DNA from: Prochlorococcus sp. AG-402-G10
GTDB lineage: Bacteria; Cyanobacteriota; Cyanobacteriia; PCC-6307; Cyanobiaceae
Assembly: GCA_003279445.1 (NCBI GenBank)
Contig: QCHT01000007.1
Span: 1-64,000 of the forward strand
Length of the DNA: 64,000 nt
Direction: 5' to 3'
A program made the translations under genes and the position numbers. Positions 28,631 through 38,336 of the stretch are shown here, piece after piece (positions within the stretch are counted from its first letter, which is position 1; every line of letters starts with the position of its first letter). The notes beneath the pieces are model-generated. The model saw only the letters and a list, made by a program, of their open reading frames with translations, was not told where the DNA came from and ran no database searches.

Positions 28631-29110
28631 ATGATCAAAGAACATGGTCGAGTAATAGCAGCAGCCACTGATGGAGCTTGTAGCGGGAATCCTGGCCCAG
28701 GTGGTTGGGGAGCACTCATACGTTTCGAAGATGGAGCCGTTCAAGAATTTGGTGGCTATGAAGCTCAAACAACAAATAACCGCATGGAACTTCAAGCTGC
28801 ACTAGAGATTTTCAAGCAGTTAAAAATACTTGATAGGCACCCAACGCTTTCAGTCCGAACAGATAGCAAGTATCTTATTGATGGTTTTAATACTTGGATC
28901 AAAGGATGGAAAAGGAAGGGGTGGAAAACTGCCTCAGGAAAGGAAGTCCTCAATCAAGATTTATGGAAAGCATTAGACAACTCTCGTTTATCTAATGTGA
29001 CTCTCCAATATGTCAAAGGTCATAGTGGTGATCCTGATAATGAACGAGTAGATGATATAGCGGTAAGCTTTTCAAAAAAAATTGCGATAAAACTGCAAGG
29101 TGATTATTAG
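28631..29110 (+). CDS. rnhA: Ribonuclease HI
   Basis: Cleaves the RNA strand of RNA-DNA hybrids, 159 residues. The DEDD catalytic set is visible: Asp in [15 protein letters not shown], Glu in NNRMELQ, Asp in RTDSKYL, and Asp in ERVDDIA. The open frame reaches back to 28568, but that stretch is the rplL terminator, so the ATG at 28631 is the start. pyrD follows after 8 bases. Confidence 0.96.
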   Translation: MIKEHGRVIAAATDGACSGNPGPGGWGALIRFEDGAVQEFGGYEAQTTNNRMELQAALEIFKQLKILDRHPTLSVRTDSKYLIDGFNTWIKGWKRKGWKTASGKEVLNQDLWKALDNSRLSNVTLQYVKGHSGDPDNERVDDIAVSFSKKIAIKLQGDY

Positions 29111-29118
29111 AAGCAAGA

Positions 29119-30297
29119 ATGAAAAATAAATCAGAAGCCAGGTTTTTTTCAAGTGATTTTGTTTTTAAGCAATTCTTTGGACACATCCTAGAAAAGGATG
29201 ATGGAATTGATGCGGAGAAACTTACTCAACTTACTCTGAATAGTTTAGAGAAAGCCTCGCTTTATAGAAAATGGCCAGGCATATCAAACCTATTAGATGA
29301 ATTAGCAAAGGATCTACAAAGAAAGGATGCCAAATTAGAGCAAACTTTATTCGGATGTAACTTTAATAATCCCTTAGGTCTAGCTGCAGGGTTTGACAAA
29401 AATGGAATTGCAGCTTCTATCTGGAACAACTTTGGTTTTGGCTTTGTTGAACTTGGTACGGTCACTTGGCATGCTCAATCAGGCAATGCCAAGCCAAGAC
29501 TTTTTCGACTCTCAAAAGAAAAGGCTGCTTTAAATCGAATGGGGTTTAACAATAATGGAGCAGAGAAAATGAAAGAAACTCTTGAGAAGCAAAAGGTGCC
29601 CCCACCAGGGAACAGGCCATCAATTATTGGGCTCAACTTAGGGAAGTCAAAAACAACTTCTCTGGAACATGCACCTGATGATTACGCTTCTTCTCTTGAA
29701 ATGCTGGGATCACTAGCTGACTATGCAGTTATTAATGTCAGTTCGCCTAATACACCAGGTCTACGTCAATTACAAGACTCAAAACAGCTGAGAAGATTAA
29801 TTAAGAAACTTCGACGCTTGCCCTCTTGTCCACCACTCCTTGTAAAGATTGCTCCGGATTTAGACAATAGAGAGATTGATGGACTCGCCCAAGTAGCCTA
29901 TCAAGAAGGATTAGCGGGAATAATAGCCGTTAATACTAGTTTAAATAGATTAGGATTAGAGGAACGCATTATTTTGCAAACGGGAAACCCTCTCCGTATT
30001 GAAAAAGGCGGACTTAGTGGGAAGCCACTACGTCCAAGAGCCATAGAAGTCATTAAAAGGTTGAGAAAAAATGCTGGGGAAGATTTACCATTAATAGGTG
30101 TTGGAGGCATTGACTCTCCAGAGAGTGCTTGGGAGCGTATTGCCGCCGGCGCCTCTCTTATCCAAGTATATACAGGGTGGATTTTCCAAGGGCCTATTCT
30201 CGTTCCTAATATACTTGAAGGTCTAGTCTCTCAACTAAACCGACATGGCTGCAATAATATCTCAGAAGTGGTAGGCAGTGAGCTGCCATGGATTTAA
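29119..30297 (+). CDS. pyrD: Dihydroorotate dehydrogenase (quinone), class 2
   Basis: Membrane-associated FMN enzyme that oxidises dihydroorotate to orotate in pyrimidine synthesis and passes electrons to quinone. 392 residues. The class 2 N-terminal helical extension is present (HILEKDDG ... ASLYRKWP). [30 protein letters not shown] (catalytic Ser) and [26 protein letters not shown] are the signatures. Its last 10 bases overlap the next gene's start. Confidence 0.96.
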   Translation: MKNKSEARFFSSDFVFKQFFGHILEKDDGIDAEKLTQLTLNSLEKASLYRKWPGISNLLDELAKDLQRKDAKLEQTLFGCNFNNPLGLAAGFDKNGIAASIWNNFGFGFVELGTVTWHAQSGNAKPRLFRLSKEKAALNRMGFNNNGAEKMKETLEKQKVPPPGNRPSIIGLNLGKSKTTSLEHAPDDYASSLEMLGSLADYAVINVSSPNTPGLRQLQDSKQLRRLIKKLRRLPSCPPLLVKIAPDLDNREIDGLAQVAYQEGLAGIIAVNTSLNRLGLEERIILQTGNPLRIEKGGLSGKPLRPRAIEVIKRLRKNAGEDLPLIGVGGIDSPESAWERIAAGASLIQVYTGWIFQGPILVPNILEGLVSQLNRHGCNNISEVVGSELPWI

Positions 30298-31412
30298 CAA
30301 ATAATTTTTCTCAGCATAATGAAAGGCTGATGCTTAAGCATGGTGGGAATCTAGAACAAGAAGCAAAAAGACTAGGGGTACATATAAATTCCCTCATTGA
30401 TGCCAGTGCATCTTTAGTTCCATTTGCCCTCCCGACTCCTCTGCAAAATTGCCTTACCCAACAGATCAATGGAAATGCTCTAAAAATCTATCCTGACCGC
30501 AGTTATTTAACACTAAGAGAAGCAATTAGTAAATTTCATAAGATCCACTCTTCTATGGTCTTACCAGGCAATGGTGCTTCTGAGATAATCACCTGGGCGG
30601 CAAGAGATGCTGCTAATCATGGAATGAGTTTTTTACCATCACCGGGATTCTTTGATTACAAAAGAGCACTTAGATGTTGGGACGGAAAATTCATAACTTC
30701 TCCCCTCCCCTTGAAATGGAACTCTACTTTCCCTCAGGTCTTCCCATTAGAGCCACATAGGCAAGTTGCATGGATTACAAACCCACACAATCCCACAGGG
30801 CAATGTTGGGGGCGCGACTCTTTAGAAGACTTACTTAACTCACAAAACCTAGTGATATGCGATGAAGCTTTTCTACCATTAGTTCCTGATGGCGAGAAAG
30901 AATCACTTATTCCATTGGTAGCTAATCACCCCAATCTAATTGTTATTAGAAGTCTCACAAAACTTTTTTCCATTGCGGGATTAAGGCTAGGCTATGCCAT
31001 AAGCTCTCCCATGAGACTTCAACAATGGCAAGAATGGAGAGACCCTTGGCCAGTTAATGGTTTAGCTGTCATGTTAGGGATAAAGCTTATGAGCGAGGAG
31101 CACCTCTTAGAGAAACAAATCGAAAAAGTTCAAAATTGGGTCAAAGAAGAAGGGAGATGGCTCCAAACAAACTTGCAAAAATTGCCAAGTATCACAGCAC
31201 ATCCATCAGCTGCTAATTTTCAACTAATAGAAAGTAATGCTTCCCTGAAAAGTTTCCGGGAAGCACTTGCTCACAAAAAAATCTTACTCCGAGATTGTAG
31301 TTCTTTTGAGGAATTGGGAGAAAACTGGTTACGAGTTAGCCTCCAAGGAAGGTCCAATAATCGAAGAATTATTAAAGCTATGCAACAAGTCCTTAGATAT
31401 ACTTCCGGATAA
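30288..31412 (+). CDS. cobD: PLP-dependent aminotransferase, CobD/threonine-phosphate decarboxylase-like
   Basis: 374-residue fold type I PLP enzyme. The HGGN motif near the start (about 18-21) is typical of L-threonine-O-3-phosphate decarboxylase, which makes the aminopropanol-phosphate of cobalamin. [24 protein letters not shown] (about 192) and [16 protein letters not shown] with the PLP Lys at about 225 complete the class I/II set. A true histidinol-phosphate aminotransferase is encoded separately at 45.6 kb. It overlaps pyrD by 10 bases. Function in a pseudocobalamin pathway is inferred. Confidence 0.75.
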   Translation: MDLTNNFSQHNERLMLKHGGNLEQEAKRLGVHINSLIDASASLVPFALPTPLQNCLTQQINGNALKIYPDRSYLTLREAISKFHKIHSSMVLPGNGASEIITWAARDAANHGMSFLPSPGFFDYKRALRCWDGKFITSPLPLKWNSTFPQVFPLEPHRQVAWITNPHNPTGQCWGRDSLEDLLNSQNLVICDEAFLPLVPDGEKESLIPLVANHPNLIVIRSLTKLFSIAGLRLGYAISSPMRLQQWQEWRDPWPVNGLAVMLGIKLMSEEHLLEKQIEKVQNWVKEEGRWLQTNLQKLPSITAHPSAANFQLIESNASLKSFREALAHKKILLRDCSSFEELGENWLRVSLQGRSNNRRIIKAMQQVLRYTSG

Positions 31413-32463
31413 TATCAACTAAACATAGATGTGCGTCCGGAACGGCAATAGTACCCATTCCTTTACTCATTTCCTGTAACAAGTTGTTCCTTTGACTATT
31501 AACAGTGCCATAAGTATCTAGCAATCGTACTATTGCCTTAAGCAAAGGTTGATCGGCAGAAACATTTTCATGAAGTATCAATGCTCCCCCAAACTGAGCT
31601 ACATAAGCAGCATTGACATCCTGGTGATTGTCTGCTGCATAGGGGTATGGAATAAGAATTGCAGGGGTTTTGCAAACTGCTAGTTCACTTAAGGCTCCAG
31701 CGCCTGATCTACTAATGACAAGATCTGCATGATGCAACAATCCAGCAACTTCCTCAGTAAAAGTCTTTTCTACAAGGTTCGGGTTATTAATACCTGATAG
31801 GTTGTCATTTGTTCCAATGATATGAACTATTCTATATCCTTTCTTTAATAAAGAAGGTAAAATATTTCTCACCATTTTATTTAATCCAATTGCACCTTGA
31901 CTACCTCCCAGTACAACAATCAAAGGACTAATGCCAGTAGGTATCCAAGAGGGCAAAGGATTGGGGTGTAAAAATTCAGATCTCACAGGCGTTCCCGTAA
32001 AAGTTAGATTGCAGTTTTTTAAATGCTCTTTCGCGATAGGTACACCCAGAGCAACCTGATCACAAAACCTGCCTAATAAGCGTGTGACTTTCCCTGGGAA
32101 AGCATTAGACTCATGCAATATAATAGGAACTCGGCACAACTTAGAAGCAATAATTGTAGGTGCGGCGATATAGCCTCCTGTGGTAAGAACAACTTCAATC
32201 TTTTTTCTTAGGAGTAATCGAACAACAAAAACAATTGAAAAACATAGTTTAATCCGCTGTAGGAATCCTCTAATTCCTCTAGCTTGTAAGGCCTGCACAG
32301 GAATCGTAATCAGTTCAAATTCTTTAGGTAAAACAGCTTGCTCTAGACGGTCATCAACTCCCAACCAACAGACATCCCAAGAGTCAGGCAATGCTTCTAC
32401 AACTGAGAGAGCAGGGTAAATATGACCACCTGTTCCACTAGCAGCAATTAGAAGCTTAGTCAT
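31393..32463 (-). CDS. murG: UDP-N-acetylglucosamine--N-acetylmuramyl lipid II synthase MurG
   Basis: Adds GlcNAc to lipid I at the cytoplasmic face of the membrane to make lipid II. 356 residues from the ATG at 32463 (MTKLLIAASGTGGHIYPAL). GGYIAAPTI, HESNAFPG, VLGGSQGAIGLN, ADLVISRSGAGALSEL and PYPYAADNHQ are the GT28 motifs. It converges on the CobD-like gene with a 20-base overlap of the ends. Confidence 0.97.
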   Translation of the reverse strand: MTKLLIAASGTGGHIYPALSVVEALPDSWDVCWLGVDDRLEQAVLPKEFELITIPVQALQARGIRGFLQRIKLCFSIVFVVRLLLRKKIEVVLTTGGYIAAPTIIASKLCRVPIILHESNAFPGKVTRLLGRFCDQVALGVPIAKEHLKNCNLTFTGTPVRSEFLHPNPLPSWIPTGISPLIVVLGGSQGAIGLNKMVRNILPSLLKKGYRIVHIIGTNDNLSGINNPNLVEKTFTEEVAGLLHHADLVISRSGAGALSELAVCKTPAILIPYPYAADNHQDVNAAYVAQFGGALILHENVSADQPLLKAIVRLLDTYGTVNSQRNNLLQEMSKGMGTIAVPDAHLCLVDIIRKYI

Positions 32464-32516
32464 AAAAAGTTCATCAATATGCCTACAATTAAGATATAGA
32501 TAACTCAAGGAAATCT

Positions 32517-33266
32517 GTGGTCAAGAAATCGCTAAAGCCTATTTTGACTTCTGGGTTATTTATTCTCTTAAGTTTTTGCTCTGGTAATTTTTCACAAGCT
32601 AGAGACATTGTGGTTCTAACGCAAGGACTCGAGAAAACGTTTAACACTAATAACAAATCAGAATTATTCAATCTTTTCTCAGAAGAAATCGCTCGAGGTC
32701 TAAGACAAGAATATGATGCCTTTCTAAAAGATTTTCCTAATGCAACATGGAATATAAAGTTTCTAAAGGAGTTGCCTGATCAGCGTAAATTACTTGAAAT
32801 AATTGTCCAAGGTACAAAAGATGGGAATGGTCAAAATTACAATCTTATATCAAAGCAACAAATAGTTGTTTCAATCAGTAATGGGAAAGTGGTAAAAAAA
32901 GAAACTTTCAGTGACTACTCCATTCTTAAAAGTGGCAATAAAATGCTCAATGTGACTGTTCAGATACCAGATAGAGTTCTTACTGGATCTATCTATGACA
33001 TAGATATCATTCTAGAAGAACCTCTTGAAGATTCAATCATTGCTGGTGGTTTAATAGCTATTAATGATAGTAAGTTAAGAACAAATAACTCACACAAGGA
33101 TATAGAGTTAATACAACTGGGATCAGGAGGAATATTTAAATCTGCGCGTGCACCATTGAATCCAGGTGAACAGAGATGGGCTGCTTTAATAGCTCATCCA
33201 GAAGGACTTATATCTGTAACAAAAAAAATTAAAATAGTATCTTCATCTAGTGAGTTAAGGCCTTAA
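32517..33266 (+). CDS. Predicted secreted protein of unknown function
   Basis: 249 residues with a clear signal peptide: KK at 3-4, a hydrophobic core (ILTSGLFILLSFCSG) and a likely cleavage after FSQA (about residue 28). The mature part is mixed alpha/beta with no motif I recognise; it ends in a basic, beta-rich stretch (RWAALIAHPEGLISVTKKI). It is divergent from murG and convergent with pgk. The start is a GTG. A periplasmic or lipid-associated role is possible but not shown. Confidence 0.75.
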   Translation: MVKKSLKPILTSGLFILLSFCSGNFSQARDIVVLTQGLEKTFNTNNKSELFNLFSEEIARGLRQEYDAFLKDFPNATWNIKFLKELPDQRKLLEIIVQGTKDGNGQNYNLISKQQIVVSISNGKVVKKETFSDYSILKSGNKMLNVTVQIPDRVLTGSIYDIDIILEEPLEDSIIAGGLIAINDSKLRTNNSHKDIELIQLGSGGIFKSARAPLNPGEQRWAALIAHPEGLISVTKKIKIVSSSSELRP

Positions 33267-33277
33267 ATATTTTTAAT

Positions 33278-34486
33278 TTAAAGTTGATCGTCTAATGCAG
33301 ATACACCTGGAAGGATTTTTCCTTCAAGCAATTCTAAGCTTGCACCACCACCTGTAGAAATATGAGACATCTTTGATGCTAAACCGGCCTTTTCAACTGC
33401 TGCAACTGAATCACCGCCGCCAATGATTGTGCAACAACCTTTTGAACTCAAATCAGCCAATGTTGTAGCAATAGCATTAGTACCTTTTGCAAATTTTTCA
33501 AATTCAAACACACCCATTGGTCCATTCCAAATTACTGTTTTGCAATCTGCTAAAGCATCTTGAAATAATTTTATGGAATCAGGGCCGATATCTAAACCCA
33601 TCCAACCTTCAGGTATGGAACTTATTTGAGCCAATTGACTATTAGCATCAGGAGCAAAATCATCAGCCAAAAGAACGTCGTGAGGTAAAAGTAACTCAAC
33701 ACCCTTAAGCTTAGCTTTTGCCTCTAGAGATTTAGCAAGTTCAAGCTTATCCTCTTCGACTAAGCTTTTCCCAACAGATAAACCTCTTGCCTTGTAAAAA
33801 GTAAAAATCATACCCCCACCAATCAAAACCTTGTCACATTTATCAATTAAAGATTCCAAAACTCCAATTTTACTGCTGACCTTGGAACCACCAACAATTG
33901 CAACTAAAGGTCTTTTAGGTGCATCAACAGCACCTTGCAGATATTGAAGTTCTTTTTCCATCAAGTAACCAGCTACGCTCGTATTCAAAAGCTTTGCAAC
34001 TCCTTCAGTAGATGCATGGGCTCTATGAGCTGCTCCAAAAGCATCATTAACATAGACTTCTGCTAAAGCAGATAGTTTCTTTGCAAAATCTGGATCATTC
34101 TTTTCTTCCTCGGCATAAAAACGTACATTCTCTAAAAGAACAACATCTCCTTTGCTCATTGCATTAACCTTAGATTCCGCATCAGGTCCAATGCAACTTT
34201 TAGTCTTAACAACATTTATACCTAATAGTTCGCTTAATCTTTTGCAAACAGGAGTAAGGCGCAAACCTTCATTCACTTTGCCTTTCGGCCTCCCAAAGTG
34301 TGCTGCAAGAATAATTTTTGCTTGATTCTCTATTAAATGTTGAATTGTTGGAAGAGCCGCACGAATTCGTGTGTCATCAGTTATTGAACCTTCTTCATTC
34401 AAAGGGACATTAAAATCAACGCGAACCAGAACTCTCTTGCCGCATAGGTCCTCTACGCCGAGACTTGAAAGAGAACGCTTTGCCAT
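33278..34486 (-). CDS. pgk: Phosphoglycerate kinase
   Basis: Interconverts 3-phosphoglycerate and 1,3-bisphosphoglycerate in the Calvin cycle and glycolysis. 402 residues. [55 protein letters not shown] and the nucleotide-domain [15 protein letters not shown] plus [13 protein letters not shown] are present. The catalytic Arg of RVDFN is visible near the start. Confidence 0.98.
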   Translation of the reverse strand: MAKRSLSSLGVEDLCGKRVLVRVDFNVPLNEEGSITDDTRIRAALPTIQHLIENQAKIILAAHFGRPKGKVNEGLRLTPVCKRLSELLGINVVKTKSCIGPDAESKVNAMSKGDVVLLENVRFYAEEEKNDPDFAKKLSALAEVYVNDAFGAAHRAHASTEGVAKLLNTSVAGYLMEKELQYLQGAVDAPKRPLVAIVGGSKVSSKIGVLESLIDKCDKVLIGGGMIFTFYKARGLSVGKSLVEEDKLELAKSLEAKAKLKGVELLLPHDVLLADDFAPDANSQLAQISSIPEGWMGLDIGPDSIKLFQDALADCKTVIWNGPMGVFEFEKFAKGTNAIATTLADLSSKGCCTIIGGGDSVAAVEKAGLASKMSHISTGGGASLELLEGKILPGVSALDDQL

Positions 34487-34836
34487 GAATAGCCTTTTAC
34501 TATGAAAAACTCGGTGAGGCTAACCCAAGAATGGTGCAAATAATTCCACTGTGGCCAGAGAATTCACCTGACCATAGTACTAAAAGCTGAAAAGCATTGA
34601 TATAACAAGAACTTAATTTCTCTCAATATAGAAACAGTAACCCTTTTTCGAAATGAATTTCAAAAACTGGTCGCAATCTCTAAGAAAAAGCAAAATTATT
34701 TTGAATAAGCCTGGTGATATAAAAAAGAGGACCTCTAAAAATACTGATTTTACTCCCACAGCTCTAGAAAGTATTAGTCTAGAGAAAAGTAATTGAAGCT
34801 AGTTGACCTAATTTAGTAATTACTCTTGTCCCTTTA
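34487..34836. other. Gap between pgk and rbgA
   Basis: 350 bases. It holds the pgk promoter region and a 47-codon reading frame at 34653-34796, listed separately. Nothing else was recognised. Confidence 0.5.
34653..34796 (+). CDS. Possible small basic protein
   Basis: ATG-started frame of 47 residues between pgk and rbgA. It begins MNFKNWSQSLRKSKIILNK, a basic first half, and ends in an acidic stretch with SISLEKSN before TGA. No Shine-Dalgarno sequence or known domain. It lies in an otherwise empty 350-base gap, which is why it is listed; it may not be translated. Confidence 0.3.
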   Translation: MNFKNWSQSLRKSKIILNKPGDIKKRTSKNTDFTPTALESISLEKSN

Positions 34837-34854
34837 TTGAATAACCGTTGTGCC

Positions 34855-35706
34855 GTGAGCACCCAAATTATCCAGTGGTATCCTGGCCACATAGCCAAAG
34901 CAGAAAAACAACTTACTCTCAGTCTTGCCAAAGTAGACCTTGTTATTGAAGTTAGAGATGCTCGTATCCCAAGGTCCACTTCCCACCCATGTCTTCAAAA
35001 ATGGATCAAGAACAAAAAACATTTATTAGTAGTTAATCGTAGAGATATGATCACTCCAGAGTCATTAGCAGCGTGGAATACTTGGTTTAAGCAGCAAGGG
35101 CAAACAGCACTATGGTGCAATGCAAAAGATGGGACGGGTACTAAGAAAATCAAAGAAGCCGCAATACAACTAGGGCAAGAGTTGAATACTCGTCGTAAAT
35201 CAAGAGGAATGCAACAGAGAGCAGTTAGAGCACTTACTCTTGGTTTCCCTAATGTGGGGAAATCAGCTCTAATAAATAGGTTAGTAAATAGAAAAGTCGT
35301 ACAAAGTTCTAGACGTGCAGGTGTGACGAAGTCTTTGAGATGGGTACGTGTTGGACAACAACTGGACTTACTTGATGCACCTGGCGTACTTCCAAGTCGG
35401 CTAGAAAATCAAGAAGCAGCATTAAAACTTGCTTTCTGCGATGACATTGGGCAGGCGTCATACGACGTAGAGTCTGTTGCAATACGATTTCTAGGAATAA
35501 TAGAGCAATGTGAAAAAACAAGTTTCTCTAGTAAGCCTGTCAATGTTCTTGAAGAACGATATGGGGTCAAACTAGGAAAAGCACACCTATGGTTAGAAAG
35601 CGCAGCTGAGCATCATACGTCGGGGAATACAAATCGTATGGCTCAACGTTTATTAGATGATTTCCGGAAAAACTTAATTGGCCCTATTGCTTTAGAGCTT
35701 CCTTAA
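34855..35706 (+). CDS. rbgA: Ribosome biogenesis GTPase RbgA/YlqF
   Basis: Circularly permuted GTPase needed for late 50S assembly. 283 residues from the GTG at 34855, with TTG 18 bases upstream possible. Permuted motif order is seen: G4 (VNRRD, a variant of NKxD) precedes G1 GFPNVGKSALIN and G3 DAPGVL. A C-terminal RNA-binding helical region follows. The stop overlaps the rluD start by one base. Confidence 0.92.
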   Translation: MSTQIIQWYPGHIAKAEKQLTLSLAKVDLVIEVRDARIPRSTSHPCLQKWIKNKKHLLVVNRRDMITPESLAAWNTWFKQQGQTALWCNAKDGTGTKKIKEAAIQLGQELNTRRKSRGMQQRAVRALTLGFPNVGKSALINRLVNRKVVQSSRRAGVTKSLRWVRVGQQLDLLDAPGVLPSRLENQEAALKLAFCDDIGQASYDVESVAIRFLGIIEQCEKTSFSSKPVNVLEERYGVKLGKAHLWLESAAEHHTSGNTNRMAQRLLDDFRKNLIGPIALELP

Positions 35707-36662
35707 TGCCTGAGAATCAAACACAAGACTTCGGTGTAGGGGATGGAGAGCTTGTAACGCTCCACTATCCAAGACCGTTGCCAATGCGCTTAGACCGTTG
35801 GCTAGTGAGCCAGAGGCCAGAGCAAAGTAGAGCAAGAATTCAAAAGTTCATTGAAAATGGCTTAGTACTCGTTAATGGGAAACAAGGCAAAGCCAAAACT
35901 CCTCTGAGAAAAAATGATGAGATTAAAGTATGGGTCCTTCCGCCTGAACCACTGCCCTATCTTAAACCAGAAAAAATAGATTTGAATATCCTTTATGAAG
36001 ATGAGCATCTAATAATTATTAATAAGCAAGCCGGCTTAACGGTTCACCCAGCACCAGGTAATAAAAATGGGACATTAGTTAATGGTTTACTACATCACTG
36101 TACAGATCTTCCTGGAATCAACGGTAAGCTTAGGCCTGGTATAGTGCACAGACTTGATAAAGACACTACGGGCTGCATTGCCGTAGCCAAAAGCCAAGAA
36201 GCATTAGTAAGTCTACAAATACAAATCCAGAAAAGAATCGCTTCTCGTCAATACCTAGCCTTAGTGCATGGAGTGCTAGATGGCGAAAAAGGGATGATCA
36301 TAGGTGCTATTGGTCGCCATCCAGTTCATAGAAAGAAATATGCAGTAGTTAATGATGAGTCTGGACGATATGCTTGTACACATTGGGAGCTAAAAGAAAG
36401 ATTAGGTGATTACTCTCTTCTCAGATTCAAGCTGGATACTGGTCGTACACATCAGATTCGTGTGCATTCCGCGCATATCGGCCACCCAATAGTTGGAGAT
36501 GCGACTTATAGTCGTTGCAAAAAATTACCAACAAATCTTGAAGGTCAAGTCTTACATGCCGTGCATCTTGGTATAAAACATCCGATTTCAAATAAAGAGA
36601 TGCTTTTCGAAGCTCCCTTGCCAGATGACTTCCTGAAAATTCTTTCTATTTTGCGCAAATAA
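35706..36662 (+). CDS. rluD: 23S rRNA pseudouridine synthase, RluD-like
   Basis: 318 residues: an N-terminal S4 RNA-binding domain (RLDRWLVSQRPEQSRARIQKFIENGLVLVNG), then the RluA-type catalytic domain with GIVHRLDKDTTG (catalytic Asp in RLDKDT), YLALVHG and TGRTHQIRVHSAHIGHPIVGD. Overlaps rbgA by one base, so both act in the same ribosome-maturation transcript. Which uridines are modified is inferred from the family only. Confidence 0.92.
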   Translation: MPENQTQDFGVGDGELVTLHYPRPLPMRLDRWLVSQRPEQSRARIQKFIENGLVLVNGKQGKAKTPLRKNDEIKVWVLPPEPLPYLKPEKIDLNILYEDEHLIIINKQAGLTVHPAPGNKNGTLVNGLLHHCTDLPGINGKLRPGIVHRLDKDTTGCIAVAKSQEALVSLQIQIQKRIASRQYLALVHGVLDGEKGMIIGAIGRHPVHRKKYAVVNDESGRYACTHWELKERLGDYSLLRFKLDTGRTHQIRVHSAHIGHPIVGDATYSRCKKLPTNLEGQVLHAVHLGIKHPISNKEMLFEAPLPDDFLKILSILRK

Positions 36663-36670
36663 GATATCGC

Positions 36671-38281
36671 TTAAATAGGTGAAATCATTGTTGGTGAAGA
36701 ACGAACTAATTCCTTTGTAAGTGAAGACTGAGGAGCTTGGAATATTTGCTCAGCAGGACCTTCTTCCGTAATTCTTCCTCGATCAAGAACAATTACTCTA
36801 TGGCAAAAAGAGCTGGCCACAGATAAATCATGAGTAATAAAAATAATGGCTAATCCAAGTTTCTTCTGTAGAAAACGAAGTAAGTTCAGAATATCTGCTT
36901 GAATTTCCAGATCCAACATACTGATACTTTCATCACAAACAAGAACCTTAGGAGATAAGGCTAATGATCGGGCAATAGCGACTCTCTGTTGCTGACCTCC
37001 GGAGAGATGGCTTGGTAGGCGATTAATAAAATCATCTACTGGAGTTAGACCAACCTGTTGTAATAATGATCGAACTTTTTCTTTTGCGCTGGTTTTTGTT
37101 GCCAAGCCATGAAGCAAAAGAGGATCCGAGACCGCTTCTAAAACAGTCATTTTAGGATTCAACGAAGCAAAGGGATCCTGGAAAATCATCTGCAAAGATT
37201 GTCTGGCAACCTTTAAATCACCTCTCTTTAATTTTGCCAAATTTATTCCTAGTAATTTAACTTCCCCTCCTCTAATTGGGATTAGACCTAAAAGAGCTCG
37301 ACATAATGTACTTTTACCACAACCAGATAATCCTACTACCCCTAAAGTTTCTCCTATACGTAACGAAAAGCTTACTTCATCAATTGCCCTAACCCAATTT
37401 GGTTTCCAAGGTGTTCCTCCCAATGCATGCCAACAACGTAATCTATCGACTTGTAAAACAACTCTCTCCACTGGCTTTACTAGAGGAGTTGATTCCTCAC
37501 GTGTTCTTGCTGCACTAACTAATCTCTTGGCGACAGAAGAAGTAGGTGAATTTATCAGTTTATGAGTAGGGCAATCTTCTACAATCTTACCTTGATCAAG
37601 GATTGCCATTCTTGAACACCATCTCGAGGCGAGTGCAAGATCATGAGTAATTAACAAAAGAGAGCTTCCAAGCTCGTCACAAAGAAAACTTAATTCACTC
37701 ATAATTTGACTAGCAATTGACACATCAAGGCTAGAAGTTGGTTCATCCGCAATTATCAAAGGTGGGTTCAAAGCAATGGCCAAAGCAATGGCCACTCGTT
37801 GACGCATACCACCACTAAACTCATGGGGATACGAATTGAAACGTTGTGGATTGATCCCAACTTTATTCAGCAATTCTTCAGCTCTAATTCTTCTTAACAG
37901 CGATGATTGGTCTGGCCGATGAGCATGCAAAGTATCAATCAGATGTTCTCCAATGGTCATTAATGGATTGAGACGAGTTCCAGGATCCTGAAAAACTAAG
38001 CCAATTAATTCACCTCGCAATTTATGCAAAGCCTCATTGGATTCTTTCAATAAGTTGTGACCACTCAACAACATTTCCCCTTTGCAAATACTCCCCGAGG
38101 GAATTATTTGCAACAAAGCCTTAGCTACAGTACTTTTACCAGAACCTGAACTCCCTAGCAATGCAAGGCGTTCTCCACACCCCAGAGTCAAATTCACCCC
38201 GTCTAAGACCCACTTCTTACTATGTGGATAAGAGACACTCAGATCTTTAATATTTAAGACATCCTTTTGAGAACAATTCAT
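36671..38281 (-). CDS. ABC transporter ATPase with two fused nucleotide-binding domains (peptide/nickel-type)
   Basis: 536 residues with two complete ATPase domains. Domain 1 has Walker A GSSGSGKST, signature FSGGMRQRVAIALA and Walker B LIIADEPTSSLD. Domain 2 has GLSGCGKST, LSGGQQQRVAIARS and LVCDESISMLD. Both carry OppD/DppF-type features, as in GsiA or fused DppDF. The permease and binding protein are not beside it, so the substrate is unknown. ATG at 38281 is chosen over a TTG just upstream. Confidence 0.88.
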   Translation of the reverse strand: MNCSQKDVLNIKDLSVSYPHSKKWVLDGVNLTLGCGERLALLGSSGSGKSTVAKALLQIIPSGSICKGEMLLSGHNLLKESNEALHKLRGELIGLVFQDPGTRLNPLMTIGEHLIDTLHAHRPDQSSLLRRIRAEELLNKVGINPQRFNSYPHEFSGGMRQRVAIALAIALNPPLIIADEPTSSLDVSIASQIMSELSFLCDELGSSLLLITHDLALASRWCSRMAILDQGKIVEDCPTHKLINSPTSSVAKRLVSAARTREESTPLVKPVERVVLQVDRLRCWHALGGTPWKPNWVRAIDEVSFSLRIGETLGVVGLSGCGKSTLCRALLGLIPIRGGEVKLLGINLAKLKRGDLKVARQSLQMIFQDPFASLNPKMTVLEAVSDPLLLHGLATKTSAKEKVRSLLQQVGLTPVDDFINRLPSHLSGGQQQRVAIARSLALSPKVLVCDESISMLDLEIQADILNLLRFLQKKLGLAIIFITHDLSVASSFCHRVIVLDRGRITEEGPAEQIFQAPQSSLTKELVRSSPTMISPI

Positions 38282-38336
38282 AAATTTCAGCAAGGCTGCT
38301 TAAGCCTTAATAAGATGAGTTAACCCACTGGGTCAA

